DNA of 64,000 nt from Thiomicrorhabdus chilensis DSM 12352 (GTDB lineage Bacteria > Pseudomonadota > Gammaproteobacteria > Thiomicrospirales > Thiomicrospiraceae), in assembly GCF_000483485.1 (NCBI RefSeq), contig NZ_KI519609.1, positions 1,889,460 through 1,953,459 of the forward strand. Reading direction: 5' to 3'. The notes beneath the pieces were generated by a model. That model was given only the letters and a program-made list of their open reading frames with translations, was not told where the DNA came from and did not search any database. Position 1 is the stretch's first letter; each line of letters begins with the position of its first letter. A program made the position numbers and the translations under genes. Of the stretch, positions 1 through 9,581 are shown in pieces.

Positions 1-121
1 TAGCTGCCTTTTCCGCCTCAATCAGCCAAATTTTCTCTCATTTTTCCTTCGCGTCCTACTCGTGCAAAGCTCTCATAAAACAATAAACGCATCATAACGC
101 GAATTGCTGTTCCTGCAAATC

Positions 122-149
122 AAAAAAGCCCACTTTAAAGTGGGCTTTT
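122..149 (-). terminator. Rho-independent terminator after secA
   Basis: A perfect inverted repeat (GCCCACTTT / AAAGTGGGC) sits just past the secA stop. On the minus strand it is followed by a run of T, and the plus-strand side also ends in TTTTA, so it may work in both directions. The 120 bases left of it hold no recognisable gene. Confidence 0.8.
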
Positions 150-172
150 AGGTACATAAAATTAAAACAGGT

Positions 173-2905
173 TTAGGACAATTTACCACAACACTGCTTG
201 TATTTTTTACCCGAGCCACAAGGGCAAGGGTCATTGCGCCCCACCTTAGGCATCTCACGTCGGTAGGTGCCCTCTTGTTCATCCTCTTCATGGCGATCGG
301 ATTCTGCGGCCATCGCATCGGCAATGCCTTGAGCGCTGGGGTGCGTCGCTTCCAATTGGGTCGGACGTTCTGCCACCTGCTGCTCTTCATAATCCTGAAC
401 GTCCTGGGAGCCTTCAATCTGCACCAGAGACAAGACCTTAACCGTCTCATGCATGACCTCATCCAAGAAAGTGCGGAACAAATCACCGGATTCACGTCGG
501 TATTCCTGAAAAGGATCTTTTTGTGCGTAACCACGAAGATGGATCCCTCTTCTGAGGTAGTCCATTTCCGCCAAATGCTCACGCCACTGTTTATCAATGG
601 TTCGAAGCAGCACCTCTTTCTCGAAATGGTGTCGGGTCGTCGGATCCACCACGGACATTTTAGTCTGGTACTGCTGACTGATTTCCTCTACCAGTTTTTC
701 ACGTAACTTCTCTTCATAAAGGTTTTTATCCTCATCCAGCCAAGACTGAATCGGCAGTTGTGCACCCAACTCCTCATGCAACGCTTTTTCGAGCCCGGGC
801 ACATCCCACTGCTCTTCCAGCGAACCACGTGGGATATACATGTCGGTAATGCCGTTAATCACTTCTTCACGCAAGGAGTCGATGGTTTCGGTGACATCAT
901 CAGATTCCATCAGCTCATTACGCTGCGCATACACTACCTTGCGCTGCTCATTGGAGATGTCGTCAAACTTCAACAGGTTGGCACGTTCATCCTGATGCAT
1001 GCGCTCCACCTGCTTCTGGGCGCGCTCGATCGATTTAGTGACCATCTTGTGTTCAATCGCTTCGTCCGATTTCATGCCCAAACGCTTCATCATCGATTTG
1101 ACTTTGTCCGATGCGAAACGGCGCATCAAGTCGTCGTCGAGCGACAAATAGAAACGCGTGACCCCAACATCACCCTGACGTCCTGAACGGCCGCGCAACT
1201 GATTGTCGATACGACGCGATTCATGACGTTCTGAACCAATCACTTTCAAACCGCCAACGCTGAGGATGAAGTTATGGCGTTCCTGCCACTCGGCTTTCAC
1301 CTTCTCAATTTTTTCCGGGGTCGAGTTCTCAAGGTTCTGAATTTCTAATTCCAGATTGCCCCCGAGAACGATATCGGTTCCGCGCCCCGCCATATTAGTG
1401 GCTATGGTCACCGCACTCGGCATCCCTGCCATGGCAATAATCGTTGCCTCTTTTTCGTGCTGTTTGGCATTCAACACACTGTGCTTTATGCCTTCTTTAG
1501 TCAACAGACGCGACAGCAATTCCGACATTTCAATCGAAGCCGTCCCCACCAGGACGGGCTGTTGACGCTTCTGGGTCTCACGAATGTCTTCCACAATGGC
1601 CGCAAATTTTCCTTCCATATCCAAAAAAATCAAATCGGGCAGATCTTGACGCATAGGTGGTTTGTTAGGCGGCACCACCACCACTTCCAGCTTATAGGTC
1701 GAAAGGAATTCGCCCGCTTCGGTATCCGCTGTCCCGGTCATTCCGGACAGTTTTTCATATTGACGGAAATAGTTCTGGAAGGTGATGGAGGCAAACGTCT
1801 GGCTTTCCTGTTGGATCTTGACATCTTCTTTGGCTTCTACGGCTTGATGCAAACCATCCCCCCAGCGGCGGCCTTCCATCTTGCGCCCGGTAAACTCGTC
1901 AATGATGATGACTTGATTGTCCTGGACGATGTAGTCACGATCTTTTTCAAACAGAAGGTTGGCTCTTAAAGCGGCATTGATATGAATCATCAAACCAATA
2001 TGCGTTGCGTCATACAAGCTTTCATCTTCACCAATCAAGCCGACTTCTGTCAGCATCTGCTCAACTTTCTCGTGTCCCTGGTCGGTTAGGTAAACCTGCT
2101 TGGCCTTTTCATCAATGGTGAAGTCCCCCGTAGAGGTTTTGGTTTCATGATCCTCTTCGCCCTGCTCCAACTCTTTAATCAACGGGTTGATCGTGCGGTA
2201 AAGTTCGGATTTGTCTTCGGCAGGACCGGAGATGATCAACGGCGTTCTGGCCTCATCAATCAGAATCGAGTCAACCTCATCCACCACGGCAAAATGTTGA
2301 CCACGCATCACCTTTTCGGATGAGAAAATCGCCATATTGTCACGCAGGTAATCGAAACCAAACTCATTGTTGGTGCCGTAGGTGATGTCCATCGCATAAG
2401 CAAGCTGCTTCTCTTGCTGGGATTGGCCACTCAAAATCACGCCGGTGGACAGTCCCAAAAACTCAAACAACTGACCCATCCATTCCGCATCACGTTTTGC
2501 CAAATAATCATTGACCGTAATAACGTGCACCCCTTTACCTAATAACGCATTCAGGTAAACCGGCAATGTCGCAACCAGTGTTTTCCCCTCACCGGTACGC
2601 ATCTCGGGAATCTTGCCGTCATGCAACGCCATGCCGCCTATCAACTGCACGTCATAATGGCGCATGCCAAAAACGCGCTTGCCGGCCTCACGCACCACCG
2701 CAAAGGCCTCAGGCAAAATGTCATCTAAAGAGCTTCCATTGGCAAGCGCCGCTTTAAATTCTTCGGTCTTAATCTGAATTTGCTCATCACTGAGCTCCGC
2801 GAAAGAGGCTTCTAATTCATTGATTTTTTGGACATTCTTTTGATAGCGCTTCAAGATGCGTTCATTACGACTACCAAATAATTTTTTGAAGATATTTAAG
2901 GCCAT
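173..2905 (-). CDS. secA: Preprotein translocase ATPase SecA
   Basis: Cytosolic motor that pushes unfolded proteins through the SecYEG channel using ATP. The 910-residue product has the family length and order: Walker A (GEGKT, near residues 105-109), the DEVD Walker B at 209-212, the preprotein cross-linking and helical scaffold regions, and a C-terminal zinc tail ([13 protein letters not shown]) that binds SecB and phospholipid. The start at 2905 opens directly with the amphipathic N-terminal segment [10 protein letters not shown] typical of SecA. It is divergent from the dciA-like gene, as in many gammaproteobacteria where secA, dciA and lpxC lie together. Identity is certain. Confidence 0.98.
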   Translation of the reverse strand: MALNIFKKLFGSRNERILKRYQKNVQKINELEASFAELSDEQIQIKTEEFKAALANGSSLDDILPEAFAVVREAGKRVFGMRHYDVQLIGGMALHDGKIPEMRTGEGKTLVATLPVYLNALLGKGVHVITVNDYLAKRDAEWMGQLFEFLGLSTGVILSGQSQQEKQLAYAMDITYGTNNEFGFDYLRDNMAIFSSEKVMRGQHFAVVDEVDSILIDEARTPLIISGPAEDKSELYRTINPLIKELEQGEEDHETKTSTGDFTIDEKAKQVYLTDQGHEKVEQMLTEVGLIGEDESLYDATHIGLMIHINAALRANLLFEKDRDYIVQDNQVIIIDEFTGRKMEGRRWGDGLHQAVEAKEDVKIQQESQTFASITFQNYFRQYEKLSGMTGTADTEAGEFLSTYKLEVVVVPPNKPPMRQDLPDLIFLDMEGKFAAIVEDIRETQKRQQPVLVGTASIEMSELLSRLLTKEGIKHSVLNAKQHEKEATIIAMAGMPSAVTIATNMAGRGTDIVLGGNLELEIQNLENSTPEKIEKVKAEWQERHNFILSVGGLKVIGSERHESRRIDNQLRGRSGRQGDVGVTRFYLSLDDDLMRRFASDKVKSMMKRLGMKSDEAIEHKMVTKSIERAQKQVERMHQDERANLLKFDDISNEQRKVVYAQRNELMESDDVTETIDSLREEVINGITDMYIPRGSLEEQWDVPGLEKALHEELGAQLPIQSWLDEDKNLYEEKLREKLVEEISQQYQTKMSVVDPTTRHHFEKEVLLRTIDKQWREHLAEMDYLRRGIHLRGYAQKDPFQEYRRESGDLFRTFLDEVMHETVKVLSLVQIEGSQDVQDYEEQQVAERPTQLEATHPSAQGIADAMAAESDRHEEDEQEGTYRREMPKVGRNDPCPCGSGKKYKQCCGKLS

Positions 2906-3049
2906 TTAGAGTGGTTTCCGATTTAAACTTTTAGCTAAGTGATATTTCATATTTAAGAATGAGAAAAACGATTGCTGCAAATTCTCAAGCCATAAATAAG
3001 AATGCTGTAAAATGGCAAATATTCTAACACATCTGCCGGTTATAACATT

Positions 3050-3481
3050 ATGAAACCCTTATTAAATAAACAAAGCGGTCTCTTAGAAAACTTAATGCAG
3101 GAAGTACAATTATTTCAAGCGCTTCTGGAAGTTGGCCAAGACTGTCTGCCTGACGAGTTAAAACCCCATCTGATTGGCGTTACCTTTGAAGACAAGTGTT
3201 TAATTTTACAGATCGACGACAACATCTGGTCAACCCAGCTGCGCTTTTACGAGCCCAATCTACTGGGCATCTACCAGTCGCACTTTCCGCATCTGCAATT
3301 GAACAAAACCCGAATCCGAGTGATTCCTATCAGCGTCCCGCCCACCAAGAAAAGAAAGGTATCCACATGTCCGACCCAACAGGATGCCGAAGAAATGCGT
3401 CTTTTAGGGGAAAAAGTTGAGTCGGAAGGACTCAAGGCGGCGCTCAACAAACTGAGCCAGAGAAGCCAACATACCGATTAG
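3050..3481 (+). CDS. dciA: DUF721 / DciA-like replicative helicase loader
   Basis: Small basic protein of 143 residues with the DUF721 pattern: an N-terminal helix, then a beta-rich stretch ending in W-x2-x-LR-F (near residues 60-66), where the family has its W-LR motif. In Pseudomonas and Vibrio this family (DciA) helps load the replicative helicase DnaB. The location between secA and lpxC is the usual place for dciA in gammaproteobacteria and supports the call. It is transcribed against both neighbours. The C-terminal third is charged and poorly conserved. The function is taken from the family; the sequence shows only the domain and synteny. Confidence 0.8.
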   Translation: MKPLLNKQSGLLENLMQEVQLFQALLEVGQDCLPDELKPHLIGVTFEDKCLILQIDDNIWSTQLRFYEPNLLGIYQSHFPHLQLNKTRIRVIPISVPPTKKRKVSTCPTQQDAEEMRLLGEKVESEGLKAALNKLSQRSQHTD

Positions 3482-3530
3482 TCGTTGTGACCGTTCAGGA
3501 AAAGAATAAAGGTTGTTTGGAGCCTTAAGC

Positions 3531-3546
3531 AAATCCAACAGGCCTG
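3531..3546 (-). repeat. CAGGCCTG dispersed motif
   Basis: Core octamer at 3539-3546. Read on the minus strand it continues as TTGGATTT, close to the motif tail. It lies between the convergent ends of dciA and lpxC, inside a weak longer inverted repeat (TTAAGCA / TGCTTAA). Confidence 0.7.
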
Positions 3547-3576
3547 CTTAAAATGACTCCGAAATCCAAAACACAA

Positions 3577-4503
3577 TTACACCAGAATCTTGCTGCTGCC
3601 GTATTGGATCGGTGAAGGTTCTTTGTCAAAACTCACGATTTCATAAGCTTCAGGACAGCTTTGCAAAGCGCGCAACAACTGATTATTCAGGGCATGGCCG
3701 GATTTATGAGCGGTGAATTCACCAATGATCGGATGCCCGATCATATATAAATCACCCACTGCATCCAGAATTTTATGGCGCACAAACTCGTCCTTGTCTC
3801 TCAAACCTTCGACATTCATGACACCCTGGTCATCCAATCCAATGGCATTTTCAAGGCTTGCACCCAAAGCCAAATTCCTTTGGCGCAACATCTCCATGTC
3901 CTTCATAAAACCAAAAGTCCTGGCGCGGCTCACCTCTTTGAAATAAGAAGTAGAGGAAAACTCCAGGGTCATTTTTTCAGCTGTCGTGCTGAAGGCCGGA
4001 TGGTCGAATTCGATTGAAAAATTCAAACGGAATCCATTATAGGGATTAAATTCGGCTGACCCGCCTTTGTCATTTTCGACGCGGATCGATTTCAGAATGC
4101 GAATGAACCGTTTTGCAACAGGCTGTATTTCGACCCCAGCGGATTGCAGCAAAAAGATAAAGTGTGACGAACTGCCGTCCATGATCGGAACTTCGTCCGA
4201 GGTGATATCGATAAAGACGTTATCGATTCCCACCCCGGCCAAAGCCGACATCAAGTGCTCAATAGTGGCAATCTTAACGCGCCCTTGAGGCTGATCTTTG
4301 ACGATTGTCGTACAAAGCATGGTTTCCCCGACGATTTCCGGAGAGACTTTAAATTCAATGACGGGATCACAATCTACACGACGGAAGACAATTCCGGTAT
4401 TCGGTGGGGCCGGGCGAAGTGTCATGATCGATTCATGACCGGTGTGTAATCCAATGCCTTTGGCTTTAATTGGATTCGCTAGAGTTCTTTGATTCACTGA
4501 CAA
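3577..4503 (-). CDS. lpxC: UDP-3-O-acyl-N-acetylglucosamine deacetylase LpxC
   Basis: Zinc deacetylase catalysing the committed step of lipid A synthesis in the cytosol. The 308-residue length is normal. Zinc ligands are visible at H83 (in IEHLMSAL) and H243/D247 (in HKILDAVGD). The catalytic base region is AHKSGHALN, with H270. A terminator lies between ftsA and this gene, so lpxC probably has its own promoter in the 220-base gap. In related genomes ftsZ occupies the slot between ftsA and lpxC; here it is missing. Confidence 0.97.
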   Translation of the reverse strand: MSVNQRTLANPIKAKGIGLHTGHESIMTLRPAPPNTGIVFRRVDCDPVIEFKVSPEIVGETMLCTTIVKDQPQGRVKIATIEHLMSALAGVGIDNVFIDITSDEVPIMDGSSSHFIFLLQSAGVEIQPVAKRFIRILKSIRVENDKGGSAEFNPYNGFRLNFSIEFDHPAFSTTAEKMTLEFSSTSYFKEVSRARTFGFMKDMEMLRQRNLALGASLENAIGLDDQGVMNVEGLRDKDEFVRHKILDAVGDLYMIGHPIIGEFTAHKSGHALNNQLLRALQSCPEAYEIVSFDKEPSPIQYGSSKILV

Positions 4504-4678
4504 CTCGTTTTTTTGACTAAATTACCAACAAGACACTTGCTGGCAAGAGTCATTTAAATATTCTCTGCTGGGCAAAAGAGTAGGTTCATAAAAATTTGTG
4601 TAATTTTAACACAAGAGTCACTTTTGACACCTTGATTTTTTCTGGAATCGGAGCACCATCCGAATATGAAAGAAATGC

Positions 4679-4710
4679 AAAAAGGCATCACAATAAAAAT
4701 GCGAATGCCT
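4679..4710 (-). terminator. Terminator after ftsA
   Basis: Minus-strand hairpin with arms AGGCAT / ATGCCT followed by TTTTT. It ends the murC-ddl-ftsQ-ftsA unit before lpxC. Confidence 0.6.
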
Positions 4711-4724
4711 CTTTCAAAGGAGAA

Positions 4725-5972
4725 TCAGAAGCTTTTCTTGAACCAGTTTTTCATGCGGTTGAAGACATCTTCCGCACCGATACCCGACTTGGAGGATTGC
4801 TCTTCAAAAGCGGAATCGCCGACATGTTCTTTTGCGTACATCAACAAGCCAACCGTAGTCGCGTATGAAGGGCTGTTCACCTCTTCAATCAGCCCGGTAA
4901 CCCCTTGCGGATATCCCAATCTAACCGGCATATGAAAGACCTCTTCGGCCAATTCAACTGCCCCTTCCACCAAGGCACTTCCACCTGTTAACACGACACC
5001 AGCGGCCAGCATATCTTCAAAACCTGAGCGACGCAATTCCGCTTGAATCAACTGAAACAGCTCTTCATATCGAGGTTCAATGACTTCCACTAAAGTTCTT
5101 CTAGACAAACAGCGCGAAGGTCGATCTCCGACACTGGCGACTTCAATTTCTTCGTCCTGGTCGATTAACTGCGGAAGCGCGCAAGCGTATTGACGTTTAA
5201 TGCTTTCTGCCGCCTGAGTTGGGGTTCTCAGAGCGACTGCAATATCATTGGTTACCTGGTCTCCTGCGACGGAAATCACGGCCGTATGGCGGATCGCGCC
5301 ATTATGGAAAATGGCGATGTCGGTGGTTCCCCCACCGATATCCACCAGGCAGACGCCAAGTTCTTTCTCATCTTCCGAAAGCACGGATTCACTGGAGGCG
5401 AGTTGCTCGAGAATAATGTCAGACACCCCCAGGTTGCAGCGTTCAACACACTTGATGATATTCTGAGCCGCACTGACGGATGCCGTCACCATATGCACTT
5501 TGGCCTCAAGTCGCACACCCGACATGCCCACAGGCTCGCGAATGCCGCCTTGGTTGTCAATCATGTACTCCTGGGAAAGAATATGAAGAACACGCTGATC
5601 ACCGGGAATGGCAATGGTCTGAGCCGCATCCATGACACGCTCGATGTCTTCCGATTGCACGTCCTGATTGCGAATGGCGACCATTCCGTTAGAGTTAAAG
5701 CTCTTGATATGGCTTCCGGCGATTCCAACATAGACCGATTCGGCAGTAAAACCCGACATCCGTTCCGCTTCATCAATCGCCCTCTGGATTGATTCAACCG
5801 TGGCATCGATATTGACGACCACGCCTTTTTTCAACCCTCTGGATGGATAAGTTCCCATGCCAACAACTTCAATTTCACCATCCGACTTAATTTTGCCGAT
5901 GATGGCGGCTATTTTTGAAGTACCAATATCCAAACCCACGACCGTGTTTGAAGCTTGTTGTTTACGAGCCAT
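4725..5972 (-). CDS. ftsA: Cell division protein FtsA
   Basis: Actin-like ATPase that anchors FtsZ to the inner membrane and recruits later divisome proteins. The 415-residue product opens with the phosphate-1 loop (VVGLDIGTSKIAAIIG), has phosphate-2 (VDIGGGTTDIAIF) and the adenosine motif (GVVLTGGSALVEG), and ends in an amphipathic membrane helix (FNRMKNWFKKSF). It follows ftsQ by 21 bases and closes the murC-ddl-ftsQ-ftsA unit. It is not followed by ftsZ, which is unusual. Confidence 0.97.
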   Translation of the reverse strand: MARKQQASNTVVGLDIGTSKIAAIIGKIKSDGEIEVVGMGTYPSRGLKKGVVVNIDATVESIQRAIDEAERMSGFTAESVYVGIAGSHIKSFNSNGMVAIRNQDVQSEDIERVMDAAQTIAIPGDQRVLHILSQEYMIDNQGGIREPVGMSGVRLEAKVHMVTASVSAAQNIIKCVERCNLGVSDIILEQLASSESVLSEDEKELGVCLVDIGGGTTDIAIFHNGAIRHTAVISVAGDQVTNDIAVALRTPTQAAESIKRQYACALPQLIDQDEEIEVASVGDRPSRCLSRRTLVEVIEPRYEELFQLIQAELRRSGFEDMLAAGVVLTGGSALVEGAVELAEEVFHMPVRLGYPQGVTGLIEEVNSPSYATTVGLLMYAKEHVGDSAFEEQSSKSGIGAEDVFNRMKNWFKKSF

Positions 5973-5993
5973 GCTTTACTTTACCTTTCCCAC

Positions 5994-6737
5994 TTAACGA
6001 TTGTTATCTGACAGCGTAGAAGCCTTAGCTTCTTTAAGCTTTATTGCAAAACCATTACTATAGCGTAAATCATAAACTTGTGCTGATTTTCTAAAGCCAT
6101 TCTTTAAATCGGGGTAGGCGGCCAAAAACCGTTGAAATTTATGATGCTGATCTTGTTGGTCGAGAATCAGGGTCGGCCCATCCAGAATATGAATTTCCCA
6201 CACGCCGTTTGCCGTTTCTTGCAAACGCTCAACGGTCCAACCGATCTCATTCAACTTCTGCTGAAATTCCGCCAGCTTTGCCAACAGGCCTGCCGAATTT
6301 TCAATCCGTCCCTCCAGCCTGACGAAATGCTCAAACCTTTGCAAGTTATTGGGAAAAAACACTTCCCCCTTGTGGTTGACCAACCCGTCATTTCCCCAGC
6401 GCGCTACCGGATTCTGCTCGACGATACTGATTTTGAGCTGATCAGGCCAACTTCTTTTGACCACTGCCTGACTCACCCAATCCAAACGGACCAGATCGGC
6501 TTGAATCTTATTCAGCTCAACATCCCAAAAAGACTTCCCTAAATAGGGTTCAAGCACCTCATCCACCTGCGCCCTATCGAGTTCTTTAAGCTCCATGCTC
6601 AAATGAAACTCTTCTATCGGTCGCTTACTGCTGAGCTCCTGATGAAATAACAGCCAGATCGCAATGCCGAATAAAACCAACCCGAGACCACTCATCCACA
6701 AGAACCTGCGCCCCTTCATCTCAGTTTTTCCGTCCAA
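5994..6737 (-). CDS. ftsQ: Cell division protein FtsQ
   Basis: Single-pass inner-membrane protein of the FtsQLB complex. The 247-residue product has a short basic cytoplasmic N-terminus, one membrane segment (about residues 12-30), a POTRA domain (about 38-108) and the FtsQ beta domain. Family features include the WV..A.V.R.WP..L.I.V.E..P.ARW pattern around residues 75-115. It sits 27 bases after ddl and 21 before ftsA. One copy of the dispersed CAGGCCTG motif lies inside the coding region and encodes S-A-G-L. Confidence 0.93.
   Translation of the reverse strand: MDGKTEMKGRRFLWMSGLGLVLFGIAIWLLFHQELSSKRPIEEFHLSMELKELDRAQVDEVLEPYLGKSFWDVELNKIQADLVRLDWVSQAVVKRSWPDQLKISIVEQNPVARWGNDGLVNHKGEVFFPNNLQRFEHFVRLEGRIENSAGLLAKLAEFQQKLNEIGWTVERLQETANGVWEIHILDGPTLILDQQDQHHKFQRFLAAYPDLKNGFRKSAQVYDLRYSNGFAIKLKEAKASTLSDNNR
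6285..6302 (+). repeat. CAGGCCTG dispersed motif with tail, inside ftsQ
   Basis: CAGGCCTGCCGAATTTTC: full core, CCG, and an ATTTTC tail with one extra A. It lies inside the coding sequence of ftsQ. Confidence 0.8.
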
Positions 6738-6764
6738 ACATGTTTCTCACCTCCGCAAACCCAA

Positions 6765-7670
6765 CTAATCGCACGTGCTTGCCAAAATCTCAACAACCAA
6801 CTGTTCAAAGCTCAAGCCTTGCTGTTTGGCGGCCATCGGCACCAAGCTGTGGTCGGTCATCCCCGGCACGGAATTCAACTCGATCAGCCACGGTTGATTT
6901 TTCGCATCAAGCATCACGTCCACTCGTCCCCACACACGAGCCCCCATTACCGAAAACGCCTGCATACACAAACGTTGAATATTTGCCTGCAGAGCTGAAT
7001 CCAATTCACAGGGACAAATGTACTGGGTATCATTGGATTGGTATTTGGCCTCAAAATCGTAAAAATCATGCGTAGTCTTCAACTCAATCAACGGCAAGGC
7101 CTCTCCGTTCAAGATTCCCACCGTGAACTCGCGTCCGTGAACCCATTGTTCAATCAGCACTTCGGAATCAAATTGCTGGGCAAAACTTACCGCCTCCTGC
7201 AACTTTTCCATTGAATCCACCTTGCGCATGCCAATACTGGAGCCCTCGTGACAAGGTTTGACAATGACCGGAAACGGAATTGAAAACTGGCTTGCATCAA
7301 AAGGCAGATCAGCGCTCACCCATACAAACTCCGGTGTCGGCAGACCGGCTCCACGCCACATCCACTTGCTTCGCAATTTATCCATCGCCACGCTGGAAGC
7401 GGCCATGCCACTGCCCGTGTATGGCAGCCCCAAGTCTTCCAAAATGGCTTGAACCGTGCCGTCTTCCCCCCAACGGCCATGTAGGGCGATAAAGGCACGG
7501 TCGTATTCCCGGGCAACGGCTTGCAAGCCTTCAATATCCGTCACATCACAGGCGGTCGCATCAATGCCCTGATGCTGCAACGCTTTGCATACGGCCTGGC
7601 CGCTTCTCAAAGAAATCTCCCTTTCTGCGGCCTTGCCTCCCATCAACACTGCAACTCTACCGAACTCCAC
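6765..7670 (-). CDS. ddl: D-alanine--D-alanine ligase
   Basis: ATP-grasp enzyme joining two D-alanines for the peptidoglycan pentapeptide, in the cytosol. The 301-residue product has the DdlB-type N-terminus (VAVLMGGKAAEREISLRSG), the HGRWGEDGTVQ motif, and the C-terminal ELNSVPGMTDHSLVP motif with metal and substrate ligands. The start is GTG and overlaps the murC stop by one base (TAGTG), so translation is coupled to murC. murB, which often lies between murC and ddl, is absent here. Confidence 0.96.
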   Translation of the reverse strand: MEFGRVAVLMGGKAAEREISLRSGQAVCKALQHQGIDATACDVTDIEGLQAVAREYDRAFIALHGRWGEDGTVQAILEDLGLPYTGSGMAASSVAMDKLRSKWMWRGAGLPTPEFVWVSADLPFDASQFSIPFPVIVKPCHEGSSIGMRKVDSMEKLQEAVSFAQQFDSEVLIEQWVHGREFTVGILNGEALPLIELKTTHDFYDFEAKYQSNDTQYICPCELDSALQANIQRLCMQAFSVMGARVWGRVDVMLDAKNQPWLIELNSVPGMTDHSLVPMAAKQQGLSFEQLVVEILASTCD

Positions 7671-9064
7671 TACGCTTTACCCTCTTCTGACACCTGCCAA
7701 CTCTTGGCCAATTGCCCAATATTTCCAGCCCCCATGATCAACACCACATCATCGTCCTGAAGCACATCAGCGGCAATCTCTTCAAGTTGATCAAAGTGCT
7801 CGGCGTAAATTCCCTGCTGCCCACCTCGTAAACGCATCGCCTGAAGCAGTGCTTTGGTATCAAAACTCGGAATTACAGCCTCTCCTGCCGCATACACTTC
7901 AGTCAAAATCACCACATCCGGTTCCAATAAAGCCTGTACAAAATCGTCAAACAAATCGCGGGTTCGGGAATAACGGTGCGGCTGAAACACCAATACCAGA
8001 CGTTTACCGGGAAAGGCCTCTTTTGCGGTCTGAATGGTGGCCGTCAACTCAGTCGGATGATGCCCGTAATCGTCCACCAAAGTCACTTTATGGCCGGCGA
8101 TGATTCGGTTAGGGTAGACCTCAAAACGGCGTCCAACGCCGCCAAATTCCGCTAATGCCTGCTGAATGGCCTCAATCTCGACCCCCAGTTCCAAACCGAC
8201 TGCAATAGCGGCCAGTGCATTTTGTACATTATGCAAACCGGGAATATTCAGGGTGATTTCAAAACTTTTTTCTCGCCCCACCAATACCTGAAAAAACATC
8301 TGCAAACCCACCGTACGAACATTAATTGCACGTATGTCAGCCTCCTCATCAAAACCGTAAGTCAGGGATTTACGGGTTAATTTGGGAAGCATGTTTCTGA
8401 CATTGGGGTCGTCCAGACAAACAATCGCCAAACCGTAAAAAGGCAGCTGCTGAATGAAATCTATGAAGGTATTTTCAAGATTTTGATAATCCCCTTGATA
8501 GGTGTCCATATGGTCTTCATCAATATTGGTGATAACCGACATCATGGGTGACAAATGCAAAAAAGAGGCATCGGACTCATCGGCTTCGGCCAATAGATAA
8601 TGACTGGATCCCAGGCGTGCATTGGCTCCAACCTGATTGAGCTGACCGCCGATTACAAAAGTCGGATCCAGCTCTCCCTGGGTTAAAACCGCCGCGGTGA
8701 GACTGGTGGTCGTGGTCTTGCCATGCGTTCCGGCAATGGCGATGCCAAAACGCATGCGCATCAACTCGGCCAACATTTCCGCACGCGGGATCACCGGAAC
8801 ACGGGCTTCTTTGGCCCAGGCGACTTCCTGATTGTCTTTTGGAATCGCGGTTGAGATCACCACAACATCGGACTGTTGAACATGTTCGGCATTGTGTCCG
8901 AGCTGTATCAAAGCGCCCAGTTCTATTAAGCGGGCCACGGTGGGATTATGCTTCAAATCCGATCCGCTGACCACATAGCCTAAGTTTAAGCAAACCTCTG
9001 CGATGCCAGCCATACCGACACCGCCAATACCAACAAAATGAATCTGCTTAACTTTCTCTTTCAT
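7670..9064 (-). CDS. murC: UDP-N-acetylmuramate--L-alanine ligase MurC
   Basis: Cytosolic Mur ligase adding L-alanine to UDP-MurNAc. The 464-residue product has the N-terminal nucleotide loop GIGGVGMAG (12-20), the ATP loop AGTHGKTTTT (111-120), and the conserved DDYGHHPTE and FQPHRYSRT segments that mark MurC rather than another Mur ligase. It is first in the murC-ddl-ftsQ-ftsA unit. It is separated from murG, its usual upstream neighbour, by about 17 kb of unrelated genes. Confidence 0.97.
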   Translation of the reverse strand: MKEKVKQIHFVGIGGVGMAGIAEVCLNLGYVVSGSDLKHNPTVARLIELGALIQLGHNAEHVQQSDVVVISTAIPKDNQEVAWAKEARVPVIPRAEMLAELMRMRFGIAIAGTHGKTTTTSLTAAVLTQGELDPTFVIGGQLNQVGANARLGSSHYLLAEADESDASFLHLSPMMSVITNIDEDHMDTYQGDYQNLENTFIDFIQQLPFYGLAIVCLDDPNVRNMLPKLTRKSLTYGFDEEADIRAINVRTVGLQMFFQVLVGREKSFEITLNIPGLHNVQNALAAIAVGLELGVEIEAIQQALAEFGGVGRRFEVYPNRIIAGHKVTLVDDYGHHPTELTATIQTAKEAFPGKRLVLVFQPHRYSRTRDLFDDFVQALLEPDVVILTEVYAAGEAVIPSFDTKALLQAMRLRGGQQGIYAEHFDQLEEIAADVLQDDDVVLIMGAGNIGQLAKSWQVSEEGKA

Positions 9065-9213
9065 TCAAAACCACTTCTGTAAAACCAATCGTAAAATGCG
9101 TGTTAATTTATGACAATATGATACCGTGCTTTTCTCGCACAGACGTAGCATTCTTGGGGTTAATGGAATAAATCGACGATATCAAAGATTTTTTAGAGAG
9201 CAATGACTTCACC

Positions 9214-9558
9214 TCACTGCAGATTTCGTGAATCTTTATCAGAAAATTCGGAATCAGGCAGGCCTGGTGACTTTACCGGTTGGGGAATTACCCAAAAATA
9301 TTGCGCCAGAATCGCAGCCAATTCAGAAGGTTTGGCAAGAGGATCCGTCAATTCGACATGATTGAAACGCGAATCATTAATACGCTTTAACGCCATGGCA
9401 TCATCGATCAATTGCAAAATCGATTCTGCTCCCTGGCCCTCCAGACGTTTTTCATCGGGGTTCCACCATAAAAGCAGTTCAGGGAATTTCGGCTCACTGG
9501 AAGGCAGTGGAATCAATTCCAGTTGAATCCAGTGCAAAGGTTGCGGTTCGGTTGTCAT
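9214..9558 (-). CDS. Hypothetical protein, 114 residues, downstream of sufS
   Basis: I do not recognise this protein. It is acidic overall, has a tryptophan-rich middle (LLLWWNPDEKRLEGQG), no signal peptide, no membrane segment and no cysteine. It follows sufS by 23 bases on the same strand and is probably the last gene of the suf transcript. A coding call is supported by the operon position, an ATG start, and the absence of a better frame. No function is claimed. Confidence 0.6.
   Translation of the reverse strand: MTTEPQPLHWIQLELIPLPSSEPKFPELLLWWNPDEKRLEGQGAESILQLIDDAMALKRINDSRFNHVELTDPLAKPSELAAILAQYFWVIPQPVKSPGLPDSEFSDKDSRNLQ
9259..9266. repeat. CAGGCCTG core
   Basis: Core octamer only; the following GTGACTTT does not match the usual tail. 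It lies inside the unknown gene after sufS. Confidence 0.55.
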
Positions 9559-9581
9559 AAAGCAACCTTACACCAAATTTT

